Assembly (NCBI GenBank): GCA_012184525.1
Contig: WOFQ01000002.1
Coordinates: forward strand, 310,001 to 374,000
Source of the DNA: Xenoacremonium recifei
Lineage: Eukaryota > Ascomycota > Sordariomycetes > Hypocreales > Nectriaceae
DNA: 64,000 bases
Reading direction: 5' to 3'
This document shows positions 46,314 to 57,537 of this stretch, piece after piece (the stretch's first letter is position 1; each line of letters starts with the position of its first letter). The position numbers and the translations under genes were made by a program. The notes below the pieces were generated by a model. That model was not told the DNA's origin. It worked only from the letters and a program-made list of their open reading frames with translations, and searched no databases.

Positions 46314-49300
46314 AGCCTGATAGCTGGCTGGCCTCTGCGCCGCGAACTGTCGATGCTCCAGAGGAGTCAGGAAAAGAGGGAAAGATAGGATGAGGACAGC
46401 AGCGCCAGGTATACATTGGCCAGACAGCAAGCAAGCCCCACGGAAGGACTCAAGAAAGAGAAGTAAGTCAGGGAGCAAGCTGCATGCAAGAAACCGTGAA
46501 TGAACGAGTAGGATGGTGGGCCGTGGCCTAATGTCGGGTCCGGGGACAAATCCAGGCTGTCCAGCAGAGGACATACAGCACACCAAGTTGGACCCGGTGG
46601 AAGGGTTCCAAGGAGGAGGGGAGGGGGAGACTAGATGAGATGCAGATGGATATCCCAAATTAACCCACCCAACCGGCGGGACGTCTAAGAAGGCTTGAGA
46701 GAGGCCAAGAGGCCTGGCAGACCCAGCACGCTGGGCCGTGTGGAGGGGGGGTGAGAGTGGCGCGAGGCCCCGAGATGGGAGCTTGACTTTTTGGGATTGG
46801 TCAGAGGGATCGCTTCCAGAAGAACGGGAGGGAGGGTAGGCCAGCCCCAGGAATCCGGTAAGGAGGGCGTTGTTGGATTGAGTGTCAAGCCCTTAGCCGT
46901 TCCATCGGTTCCAGTAGCACCGATAGGGCCACTGCGCTGCGACCTGGTTGTGACGTGGTCGAACGAGGGACGCCAATGCTTGAGTGAAGCTGCAAGTCAG
47001 CTAATGCACCGCAACGGGCGGCGGCCACCCCCAGTAGGAACGGCAGACAGAGGGCGGACTTGCAGGCGGAACGAGCGGGCAGAGGAGTGAGTTGTCCCGT
47101 GTTGAACGGATCGATGTCATGATAGGTACCAGAGAGCAGAAGACGGGGAGGAGTTCCCAGGTCGACTCCGCGCTAGGTTCCGGGATGCATTTATCGTGAT
47201 ACCAGGATTGCACGGTGAGGCCGAGCAACGCCATATCGGGACAAGTCAGGCCGGGACGAGGAAACCTTGAGGAGGGAACCTGAACTGGCCAGATCGTGTC
47301 ATGGAGCACTGGGCAACCCCTCTTCGCCAGCGCCATTTGTTTTCTCGATCAGAAGGTACATGCAGAGCTTTGAGTGCCTGCAATGGACCTAGCCACTAGG
47401 CGCTGTACGTAAAAGTAACCACGGCTCGAGAGTTAATCAATAGTGGTCGCCCATGATTATGCCTTGACTTTGAGGGTGGCATTCCCGGTAGTGTGGTGGG
47501 CCAATAGCTCTGGGTCCCAAAAGCCTCGCCCGCCGTGCTGGAAGTGTTTCTCCTGTCCGACACTCGCAGCTGCATGCATCACGTCAAGCCGCCTTGGGCT
47601 GTTTCGTGCCATGTCGGCTGCGCGCTGTGCATTGTAGCGCAATGCTGCTGGAGAGGAGAAAGAGTCCTATTCTGCGCGGCGTCTGCGTTGGTGTTTGCTT
47701 GCTTCTGACTTGGCATCCCGTACTCCGTCCAGCGTCGAAACTTCCCGAGACACGAGGGACGACCGTACCGTCTGGTCGGAATTTGGGCCTTGGAAGCCGG
47801 CGTGCTGGCGGCTTGTTGGTCCCGCGGACTGGCTGCCTTTTCCCGCTTAGCCTAGCGGGAGACCCTGGGCCGTTTCGGAGATCGTCGCCGGCATTCCCAC
47901 ACATCACCCACATGCCTGTCTCTCGCGGTTTTGCTCGCTTGGGTTCCCCTTCCACAACGCCAGCAACCTTGACGGCCCATCTGCCGGTGACATGGCATGG
48001 CATCATGCCAGGCCAGGCCAGACAACGACGGGGGCAACTTGATATGAGGGCACGGACACAGACGGCTCAACACCATCGGGCTGGAGGCGCACCCGAGACC
48101 AGGCTGGCTGGCTCGGCGAAGCTTGACAGCAGCTAAGGTTCGTTGGTACCGCCCGCCACCGGCCGTGTGGTGGTGAGTGTGAGTGTGAGTGCTTTGACGT
48201 GCTTTGATGCATGCATCCCTAGTGCCCGGCCACTGTCGACACCCTCCTCCAGCGTGTTCCGTCAGACACCAGCCCAGCCAGGCGTTCCAGCGGCCCACCG
48301 CGTCGACAACAGAGGCAGCTGCGCGACCTTGGCTCTGCGACCGGCTGCGGCCATCTGTGACGGGGGTATCGGGCCAATCTCAGCAACACGACATCAGCTC
48401 TCAAAGCTCCCTAGCTCGCGCGCTCCAGGGCGACGCCGCGCCTGTCTGTAACAGCCAGGGGCCAGCTGCCAAGTTGGCAAGCCCGGACAGACCTCCCTGG
48501 CTGGTAATTTGTTGGAAACGAGTGTCTCCGAGAGCTGATGAGAGCACGTCTCTTTTCGCAAATGACGGCGTAGCATTGGGGACGGGAGGCGTGCAGGCTG
48601 ACAGCTGCTCAAGGACGAGCATCACGATGGGAACCAAAGAGGAGAAACCTTGAGATGCGTTGGTAGGAGGCAGCAAGTCACCTCCTTCATCACGTCGCTG
48701 CCCCTGCTGCTCGTGTCTCACGCCCCTTCGTACCTGCCCGGTACTCCGTACTTGCCTTGCTTTGCAACTTCTCGGCTTGCCTTGCATGAACAAAGAGCAC
48801 ACCCACACTCTCAAAGCCTCCAGCTCTTGCCCTGCTGTATTACAGCGCTTCCTCCTGCTGTTGTGGTGTCTCGGCCGAACCTGTCCTGGCTTATTGTGGC
48901 TGTGGCCGTGCCACATGTGGCTGGTGTGGCTGGTGTGGTGCTTTCCACGGTGCCCCTCGTTTAGTGGCCGGCGCGTCGCGTCCACCAAAACACGCTTCCC
49001 TTGCAAGTGGCCCAGGAATCTACCCGAGTTCTCCAGCTCGACTGGTTTTCTACCTGACCCTCCATTCGGCTGCTCTCGATACCTGATGCTCAAACTTCGT
49101 TGACTCCTCAGATTCGTTTCTATATTGCATTGCACTGCGGTCCTGTGTTTCTTGCATTTTGGCATTGGTCCCCTCATATATTTACTGCTTCTTGTGTCAA
49201 CTCGGTCCTTACATATCGTCACTTTACGCGACCTCATACCTTGGCGCGTCCACGGCACATACTCTCCTCCACCAGCATCGAACTTGTCGACTACATTTTA

Positions 49301-49362
49301 TGATCCATGCATTCAGGGACGAACGGATTTAGCGATCGAAACGCGTGCGGACTCTCGAAGCA
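46314..49362. other. Long intergenic region (3 kb) upstream of cdc45
   Basis: No ORF has convincing protein character. Most long frames are Arg/Pro/Ser-rich antiparallel shadows in GC-rich sequence. A GTGAGT direct repeat lies near 48,172-48,190. The last 150 bp form the cdc45 promoter, with an ACGCGT element. Confidence 0.5.
49341..49346 (+). promoter_or_regulatory. MCB-type ACGCGT element upstream of cdc45
   Basis: A perfect ACGCGT lies 17 bp before the chosen ATG, with related ACGCGA at 49226-49231 and GGCGCGTC at 49243-49250. ACGCGT is the MBF (Mbp1-Swi6) site that drives G1/S genes, and CDC45 is such a gene in yeasts. The nearness to the ATG means it lies in the 5' leader or at the start site. 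Confidence 0.45.
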
Positions 49363-52021
49363 ATGTATCTTCCCAGGGCATTGATATCGAAGCTCTACAC
49401 CCACCTCCAGAACACGCGACATCCACTCTCTCCTCCGGTCCTCATTCTTGTTGCGCTTGAACCAGATTCATTATGTGCCTGTCGGATTCTGACTCGGCTT
49501 CTCAAACATGACTACATCCCCCACAAGATCCAGCCGGTTTCTGGCTATACCGACCTGGAAAAGGCTGGTAGAGACCTCGTGGTTCCCATGATGGAGTCCC
49601 AGGGCGGTAGTGGAGGTGTCGTGGTTTGTCTGGGTGTTGGTGGCATGGTAGATCTCGGGCCTCTTCTTGGACTTGAGCCCGAGGGTGAAGAATCGCCGTA
49701 CAGTGGAGTTGAGGTATGGGTAATGGACGCTCATCGACCGTGGAACCTGGGAAACGTCTTCGGCGGCTTCCCTCTGGAACCTGCGCTAGAGAACTCGTCA
49801 TCATATCAGTCGAGGAGCCCTGTAGGCGTCGAGGGGGGCCAAATTACTCGAAACTACAAACCTGGAAGAGGTGGCATCGTGGTATTCGATGATGGTGACA
49901 TCGATGAAGATCTGTCGACGGAACGAGAGGCGTACCTAGCACTCGTCGACATGCCCGACGTTGACGAAGACGAAGACCTTGGTTTCTCTGACGATGAGGA
50001 CGAGGAGGATGCTGCTCCTGCACATGCCGGACAGAAGAGGAAGAGTTGGTCGGACGATCATGACAACGAGACAAGTGATGATGAGGATGATATTGAACGA
50101 CCACGACAACGGCGGAGGAGCAACTCGGTACGTGCTACGGGAGAATTCTGTGACAATTTCACTGACATGAATTAGTCGAGCCCCATTCCCGTATCCCCAC
50201 GCCGCCCCGAACAGAGGGGGTTGATATCTCTCCGTAACCCGGAACTTGGCTTGTCGAGCGACCCGATAGAACCTCCGTCCGGAGCACAGGGAACACCGGC
50301 TCCTTCTGCTCGGGCTCTGAGGAGGCGACTCCTTCGACTGCGCCAGGAGAAGGAAGCTGTCTTGCATAAATACTACAAGATCGGTGCCTCGTTCTCTGAG
50401 CCCATCTCGTCCTTGATGTATTCTTTGGCGTCGGAACTCGGCCGAGAAGACAATGATCTTCTGTGGCTTACTATTGTTGGAGTCTCTTCTATGGAGCTTT
50501 ACGGTCGTTCATCAGCCGGTGTGGCCGCCCCTTTGAGACAGACTGACAGGACGCGACCTGCTGGATGGCTGGGTGTCCGTGGAGCCCGGATACGACAATT
50601 GTTGCGAGACGAGGTCCGTCGATTGAACCCTCCGGAAATCACGAATGGCCGGGTGGCAGCCGAGAATACCGGGATCATCCCTACAACTGCTAGAAATCCT
50701 GAAGACACGGGCATTCGCCTCTCTCCGGAGCCCAGGTTTCTCCTTATCCGACACTGGAGTCTTTACGACAGCATGCTTCATTCCCCTTATCTCTTCTCTC
50801 GACTCAAGACATGGAGTGAGACGGGTATCAAACGACTGCATAAGCTTCTGGCCAAGATGGGTGTCAGTCTGGCCCAATGCAGGCAAAGCTACACTCATAT
50901 GGATATGATGCTCAAGCGAGAGCTAAGAGCGAAGCTTCTAAAGTATGGCTCGCTTTATAACCTGGAAGAGATGGTGCCTTCCGTCGATACTGATGGCAAG
51001 GACCGAGCTGGTGCGAAGGATGGTTGGGGTTTCGTGAGAAGCTGGGGTTGGAGAGCTACCCTCAGCGCTCAAGATGTTGGTGTTATCATTGGAGCCCTGC
51101 TTGAAGTAGGAAAACATGCCCATAATACAGATGCGGCGCAGAACTCGAGTCAGATAGTTCGCGAAGTTGAAGAGGAGGCCGAGTTCACCCTTCAGGGCGA
51201 GGAATGGGTTGGTCGATTCTGGGAGGCATACGATGCGTTGGAAGAGTAAGATTCCCCAAACGACGATTACGAGTCAAAGCTAACACTGCTACAGCATCGA
51301 TGCGCTAAAGGCCGGCCTTCCTACAGCTCAATTCCTCCACCGTGCCATCTATCGTACGGGGACTTCACTGATCCAAAAGAAGCAAATCAAGCATCTACGG
51401 GCATTCCGGATGTGTGTTGTGAAAGATGGCCCGGACGTTTCACTCTTCACTCACCCAGCGGCACTCACAAAGCTGTCTCTTTGGGTTGGAGAAGCGTTGG
51501 CCGAACAAGAAAGAGAATCCCACGGCAAATTATCGCACGGCGGAAGAGGCACACCCCTCGTCGTAGCGAGTTTGAATGAGAAACGAGGAGTATACGTCGT
51601 TGTAGGTACTGGAGGTGGTGGCGGCCCTGACACTACTTTTCTGGATAAAGAGGCTGTAAAACAACGGAAGACAGAAAAGGAGGCCAAGTTGAAGAGAAAG
51701 GAGGCAGCTCGCCTTGCAAAGCAGAAAATTCGGGAGGAAAAGCTCGCTGCCCGTCGCGATGCAGGAGACGACGATGACGAGTTGGAGACGGAGTCTGAAG
51801 GATCGGACGCCTCAGACTCAGATTCTGATTCGGATGACGAGGAGCTCGAGCACGAGAAAGGCTATGGTCTCAACAAATTTGGCACGGCCTTCCAGGAGGT
51901 GGTGTCAGAGACCAACGCCAGAGTGAGAATCGACAGCTTCGAGCATTGCGTGGTGGAGGTGAAGAAAGAAGACCTGGGAGGGTTCCTCGAGAGTCTGAGC
52001 ATGAAGGCAGTCGTTGGTTAA
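49363..52021 (+). CDS. cdc45: Replication initiation factor CDC45
   Basis: Exons are 49363-50127, 50176-51245 and 51295-52021, giving 853 aa with introns of 48 and 49 nt. CDC45 joins MCM2-7 and GINS to form the replicative CMG helicase. The family N-terminus is clear (MYLPRALISKLYTHL, then FVALEPDSLCACRILTRLL-like sequence at about 28-46). Residues about 195-255 are an acidic, disordered-looking loop with a KRKSW/PRQRRR basic stretch. The conserved core has KYYKIGASFSEPISSLMY, GRSSAGVAA, LLIRHWSLYDSM and KLLAKMGVSL. Towards the end a second charged insert (KRKEAARLAKQK, then an Asp/Glu/Ser run) precedes the terminal FGTAFQEV and FLESLSMKAVVG. Confidence 0.95.
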
Positions 52022-54171
52022 GGAGCGGTGTTGTGATTTGGCGTTGAGCGGTACGTGGTATGGGAACGATCTTGGCTGTGACTTCGGGCAGGATGGTTAT
52101 GACGGAGTATGAGACATCAGGACCTGGGAGGCATGTGTAGACACCTTTGATGTTGCATGGCGTAGGTACGGGCCTTAGTGATTTGATTCTACACAATTCT
52201 ACCAAGAACTAGTTCGTTGACTACTTTACGGTTCGTGTTGATCGTTCGCACAGTGAAACATGACGCAACCTTAACGACAAATGCCGATCCGGCACTGACA
52301 GCGGATCGGGGGCGGAACGGCTCCGTTAGGATCCACTCTGACCCGAGTCCGGTCCGGCGTCCAACGGCGAGGGCCTTGGCGGCTCCGTGGCAGTGCCGCG
52401 GAGTGTTGCTTCAAGAAATATTCAGTCTTGGCTTCGGTCTTGGCTTCAGTCTTGGCTTTGTCGTTCTTGTTCTTGTAAAGTGGTACACTCCCAGGGAGGG
52501 AGGTAGCCAAGTTGCCAAGGGACCATATGCGCTACTGCCTGCCCTTTCAGAATTCCAGGGTCAACCTTTCTTAGCTGAGCCTCGCAATGTATTATGTCGG
52601 TGTGTTCTGCAAGAGCGTGCTGGCGAATTACAGCCAGTGATTGACATCGAGAGAGCCACTATAGCTGCGACCATGCGACGTGCTGCCCCAAGGGGGCTGT
52701 GTCAACCATCCCACGCTAAAGAAGTGGAAGGCTTGGGACCTTTGGACGCAGAGCTTATTGGCGATAGAGTGAGGCATCCCGGCTAGTGGGCGAAATGGAA
52801 CCAGATTGTTGACGTCGGTGATCTGGGCTGGGGCCTGGGCGAGAGGGGAGGGGAGGGGAGATGCCGAGACAGAGTGACGGGAAGCAGTGATGGATTGTAA
52901 TTACAAGACATATGTGATTGTGATGCTGAGGAGCGCCGGGAAGCTGTCGACGACCAATGGAACGGGCATGGCATCTTGGACGGCCATTGCCCAATCGGGA
53001 ACGGCAGGCCGCGTCGTCGACGTTGAGATGTGGCGCTCAACCGCCCGCAGTGTGGCACAATCAAGCAACGATAAGTGGCTCAGGAGGGGTAACCTCGGCC
53101 AGGCACAGCCTGTTTCTTGGGCAGTTACAACTTGAATGGGTCACACGCGCACCCGAGACCTTGGTGCGGAAGGCGCAACGGACCTCCGTGAGAAGGCGAG
53201 CTTGAGTGAGTGGGAATCCTGAGGCAGGAAGGAGTCCGAAGCAGCCGACGGACGGATGAACACTGAGGACTTCGGAGTATCGCGTGTGTGCCTCTTTAGC
53301 ATGGAAGTCCGAAGAAAGACCACGTCTGCCAGGGGCCCCCTGGACCAAAGTACCAAGAAACGCCTTATTAAGTGATTGAGGGGAGTGCTCCGTACCTTCC
53401 CCCCCAAACCCCGCTAGACGTTGAGGCGCCTTCCTGCCCTGCCCTGCCCGGCCCTGGAGCCACTCAATCACTCGCTGTAACTGCAGGCGTTCTAGGCCTC
53501 CGACAGGAAGCTCCCGTCGGCTAAGCACGTCGCCTCAGGGCAGGTCCCCTCCACTGCGTCGTGGTGGTTGCCTTTTCCAGGCCAGCCCAGGCCAGCCCAG
53601 CTCTTCAGCACCCCGTCTAAACCCTCCAAAGCCCCCCCATCTCGCTCCTCCATCTCCATCTCCCTCCCTCCAACAACATCATCCCAAACTCGCAAGCCTC
53701 GCTCCACCCTGGACGATTCGCGACCATCCCTCTTGTCTAAGTGGATCGATCCCTTCCCTTTCTCTTCTTCCTCTTCCTCTCCTCTTCTGCTGTTTCTCGA
53801 CATCCATCGACAACGAACGCCCACCTGGTTATTCGGTTTCACCTGGCCCCTCGTTCGACGACCCTGAGCCGCGTTGCCCCTCTCGCCTGCTACCCTCCTC
53901 CTACTCCTCACTCGAGAGCCAACTCGCTCCGCGCAAGCGCCCCCTCGCTGCTCTTCAGCACGCTAGAGCCGACGACGCCTCATCAAGGTCAAGGACCGGC
54001 GACGCCCTTCAGAACGCGACCCCGAGACGCCTGCCAAACGATCGCTTCTGCCCGCACCCACGAGCACTCCCGGTAGCAACCCTTCCGGGCCGGCCGCAGC
54101 CCAGACCGTAGCGCAAATTGCGCTTTATAATCCAGAGCTCCGCCGATACAGACAAGACATTCTCGGGCGCT
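52022..54171. other. Intergenic region and C/T-rich leader of ncs-1
   Basis: About 2.1 kb. From about 53,580 to 53,930 the plus strand is strongly pyrimidine-rich, as in many fungal promoters and leaders, and 53,570-53,600 holds a repeated GGCCAGCCCA word. No gene is supported. Confidence 0.5.
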
Positions 54172-55226
54172 ATGGGGAAATCGTAAGTGCCAGCTGCCGC
54201 TGCTTCGTCGCTTGAGGCCCTTGCTCGTTGATCAGCGTCCCCTCAGCGTTGCGGCTCTCAGTCGCGTGCTAGCCTTCTTTGCGCTGCGTCAACGAGAGGA
54301 CCTCAACAATCGGTGACGCGACGTCATCGGCTTGGCAAGCATCAACCAGAACCGCCTCATGCTAACACTCTGGTGCTCTATAGGCAGTCTAAGCTTTCGC
54401 AAGAGCAGCTCGCTGAGCTTCAAAAATCGACCCATTTCGATAAGAAGGAGCTGCAACAATGGTACAAGGGTCAGTCGCCTCGCCTCGCCTCTCCCCCTCT
54501 CCTCTCCCCTCCCCTCCCCCGCCACGTCCAGTTGGGTATCCACGACGACGCAGCCTCGCCTATCTATTTGCCCCTCATTCGCAACCGCCACGCCTGCGGG
54601 CGGGCACAACACATTTATCAATTTACACGTGTACCTTTGTTTGCGCGCGCATTGCGAGTTCTGCTCTAACGCTAGCCCAGGATTCCTCAAGGACTGCCCC
54701 TCGGGAATGCTCACCAAGGAGGAGTTCCAGAAGATCTACCGCCAATTCTTCCCGTTTGGAGATCCGAGCTCGTTCGCCGATTATGTCTTCAATGTATTCG
54801 ATAGCGACAAGTCCGGCACGATTGACTTCAAGGAGTTCATCTGTGCGCTGAGTGTTACGAGCAGGGGCAAGATGGAGGACAAACTAGATTGGGCCTTCCA
54901 GCTGTACGACATTGATGGCGACGGCAAGATCAGCTACGACGAAATGCTGAAGATTGTCGAGGCTATCTACAAGATGGTAGGTTTCCTTCCCCCCTGAGCT
55001 CATGCCCCTCTTGCTGCTTCCTGGGATTGCAATTAACATACTCTAGGTTGGCTCTATGGTGAAACTCCCCGAGGACGAAGATACCCCTGAGAAGCGAGTA
55101 AAGAAGATCTTCCGAATGATGGACAAGGACGAGAATGGCAGCCTCGATATGGAAGAATTCAAGGAGGGCAGCAAACGGGACGAGACGATTGTCTCGGCAC
55201 TGTCACTCTACGACGGCCTGGTGTAG
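54172..55226 (+). CDS. ncs-1: Neuronal calcium sensor 1 / frequenin homologue NCS-1
   Basis: Exons are 54172-54182 (11 nt), 54384-54469, 54681-54976 and 55047-55226, giving 190 aa, the exact family length. The N-terminus MGKSQSKLSQEQL is an N-myristoylation signal, split by the first intron after MGKS's second base of Ser. EF-hand 1 is degenerate (DCPSGMLTKEEF), while EF-hands 2 (DSDKSGTIDFKEF), 3 (DIDGDGKISYDEM) and 4 (DKDENGSLDMEEF) have full calcium ligands. Yeast Frq1 activates the phosphatidylinositol 4-kinase Pik1; filamentous NCS-1 influences growth and calcium tolerance. Introns 1 and 2 (201 and 211 nt) are long for this window. Confidence 0.96.
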
Positions 55227-56190
55227 AGCCAGAGGTGAAGTCAAGGGTCTAGAAGACGGCCTCCAAGCATGATTGGCGCAGACGAGACGAGACGACGGAC
55301 ATAGAAAGAAACTGGGAGCTATGGAGGCCGGGAAGTTTGCTGGGGTGTCTTGTTCTCTTTGCTTTTCGCTTTACTCCGCGCGCAGGCGTGTCCCTCTTAT
55401 TTCCGATGCTGGCGGGATGGGATAACGGTATGATTAAAGAAATTAGCATCTAACGTATGTGATGAGGTCCATCCATCCTGTCTTGTCCCACGTCGTGTCC
55501 TTCGTGAGGCCTCCCAAGCACTTCAGTCCAGAATCCCAATGTCAGCAGCGAGAGTGCCTAAGCCGTACCCAAGGTAGCCTCACCGACCAACTCCAATTGC
55601 TGTGCCACTGCGCATTTGACTGCGCCCTACGAGGATCTTGACCATGCAGCTTTAATGGACTGTTACTGGCCGGGATCCCAGCGGCGCAACCAGGAACAGC
55701 AGTAGCGGTGGGGTTGGATCTGACGTGCAGAAGATAAGGCGGTAGGGCTGGAGCCAAGCCTGGATAACAGTGCAGGTTTTAAACAGGCAGCAGATTTCAA
55801 TGGGCTGATTCTTATAATTCATAACATTTAAAGGCTCTCATTAGTCGAGCCGGGCTTAGTCCCAATAGGATGGGAAACTCGACTCACTTTCGTGCAGAAG
55901 TTAGCCAGGTACCAAAGTCAATGCCTTTAGAAGACTGATGATTAACTTGGTCAACTCAACTTTACTAAATGAATGATTAAAATTTATAATTTGAGTATTG
56001 GTATAGGTTATCATTTATCGGCTCATCTCATCTCATTCTCATCGAAACCTGGGTAGTCCTTCCGTACCTTAGTTATGTGACCACCGCGAAGAAATAAAAG
56101 TGGGGTTTGTGTGTCAACTCAAACCTCACTTCAACTCCCCTATTTCTAACATCGTCCTGGTCAACATCCTAATCTCACCGCTCACACATC
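55227..56190. other. Intergenic region between ncs-1 and RKM5-like gene
   Basis: 0.96 kb, AT-richer between 55,760 and 56,060. It holds the ncs-1 3' flank and the promoter of the next gene. No gene is supported. Confidence 0.5.
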
Positions 56191-57215
56191 ATGAGTCCTC
56201 TCGAGGACCTCATAGCCCGTCTTGGCGACGAGGTTGAGGATCCCGAAGAAGGTCAGGCGCTCTCTTCCTTCTGAAAGCCACCAGTGATTGAGGTAGAATA
56301 CTAACTAACACCGACTTACGCAGAGACCTTTCTCCTGTACGCGCAGGATATACCGTCGCAGAACTTGGGCTTCGTTAACCCAAGGGCGTCGACGCTAGAG
56401 GTCACGGTTGGGGAGCGCGAGTTTACGATTGTGCAGAGTCCAACGGTTCTCTCATCGAGTCGCGCGGGAGGTACCACAGGAGCCGGTGCGTCTCATCTTG
56501 CCATCCATTTCTTCACCTAAACACTCATTCATATTCTCCCCCTCGCTCACCCTAAGACATAAATAATGAAATCCTAACGTTCCCAGTCCTTTGGAAAATC
56601 ACCCCCATCTTCGCCGCCTGGCTCTCCCACCCCCAAAACCCCCTCTTCACTACTTCCCTCCTCACCCCCTCCTCCACCATCCTAGAACTCGGCTGCGGCA
56701 TCTCCCCGCTCAACGCCCTCGCACTCTCCCACACGCGCCGCATATCCCGCTACATCCTCACCGATCAGCCGTACGTCCAGCGCTTCATACAGCGCAACCT
56801 CGACGCCAATCCCCCCCCGCGGCGCAAGACCGGTCCTGTCTCCTCTCCGGCGGTGGTGCAGTTCCGCGCGCTGGACTGGGAGACGGATGCCGTGACGGGC
56901 ACGCCCGAGGCGCCGAGTTTCGATGCTGTGCTGGCGTGTGATTGCGTGTACAATGAGGCGCTTGTGGCGCCGCTGGTGCAGACGTGCGTGGATGCGTGTC
57001 GGTTGCGGAAGACGGATGCGCAGAAGTTGGCTGCGCCTTGTGTCTGCGTGGTTGCGCAGCAGCTGCGTGACGATGATGTGTTCTTGAGCTGGTTACGAGT
57101 ATTTGCGGCGGCGTTTCGGGTGTGGCGGGTGCCGGATGAGGAATTGCCCGCCGAGTTGCGGCCGGGGGCTGGGTTTGTGGTTCATGTTGGTGTTTTGAAG
57201 GAGGACATGGCATAG
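56191..57215 (+). CDS. Ribosomal lysine N-methyltransferase 5-like (METTL21 family)
   Basis: Exons are 56191-56251, 56324-56485 and 56587-57215, giving 283 aa. The family order is present: TFLLYAQDIPSQNLGFVN near the N-terminus, LWKITPIFAAWL, SAM motif I ILELGCGISPLNALAL, LTDQPYVQRFIQRNLDAN, then the DxxY motif DCVYNEALVAPLV. Yeast Rkm5 monomethylates a lysine of ribosomal protein L1 using S-adenosylmethionine. The residue specificity here is inferred. The acceptor choices give the family-like LWKITP continuation. Confidence 0.88.
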
Positions 57216-57537
57216 CGTATCATTTACGGTCCACGATATTTAAATCACATAGTAGCAAGCTAGATAGAGAGGTTGTTGGTAGCGCGTTGAATACGTTGAA
57301 TTCATCAGATCGACTCAACCCCTCGAGGCGAAGATCTCGGGTAACAAGATAAAAGACTAGCACACCGGCCCATTTTTGAGTCAACCACCACAGGGTCCCA
57401 GCACCCTGGGGGACCCCGTCTCGCTGTTTGTTACTATCACCACCGTCCCAAGTTTGTGCAAAACCCAATGCTATGTATGCGTAAGCAGACCGTCCTTGAC
57501 TCCACGACCCCTGAATCCCCAAGAACACAACCGGCGT
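57216..57537. other. Convergent 3' region between RKM5-like gene and leu1
   Basis: 322 bp. No gene seen. Confidence 0.5.

Noticed and set aside
48401..49258. 285-residue minus-strand frame upstream of cdc45
   Set aside because: Basic, low-complexity, no domain or splice pattern, and open frames exist on the other strand as well.
52217..52786. 189-residue plus-strand frame after cdc45
   Set aside because: Composition is not protein-like and there is no convincing start context. Left as intergenic.
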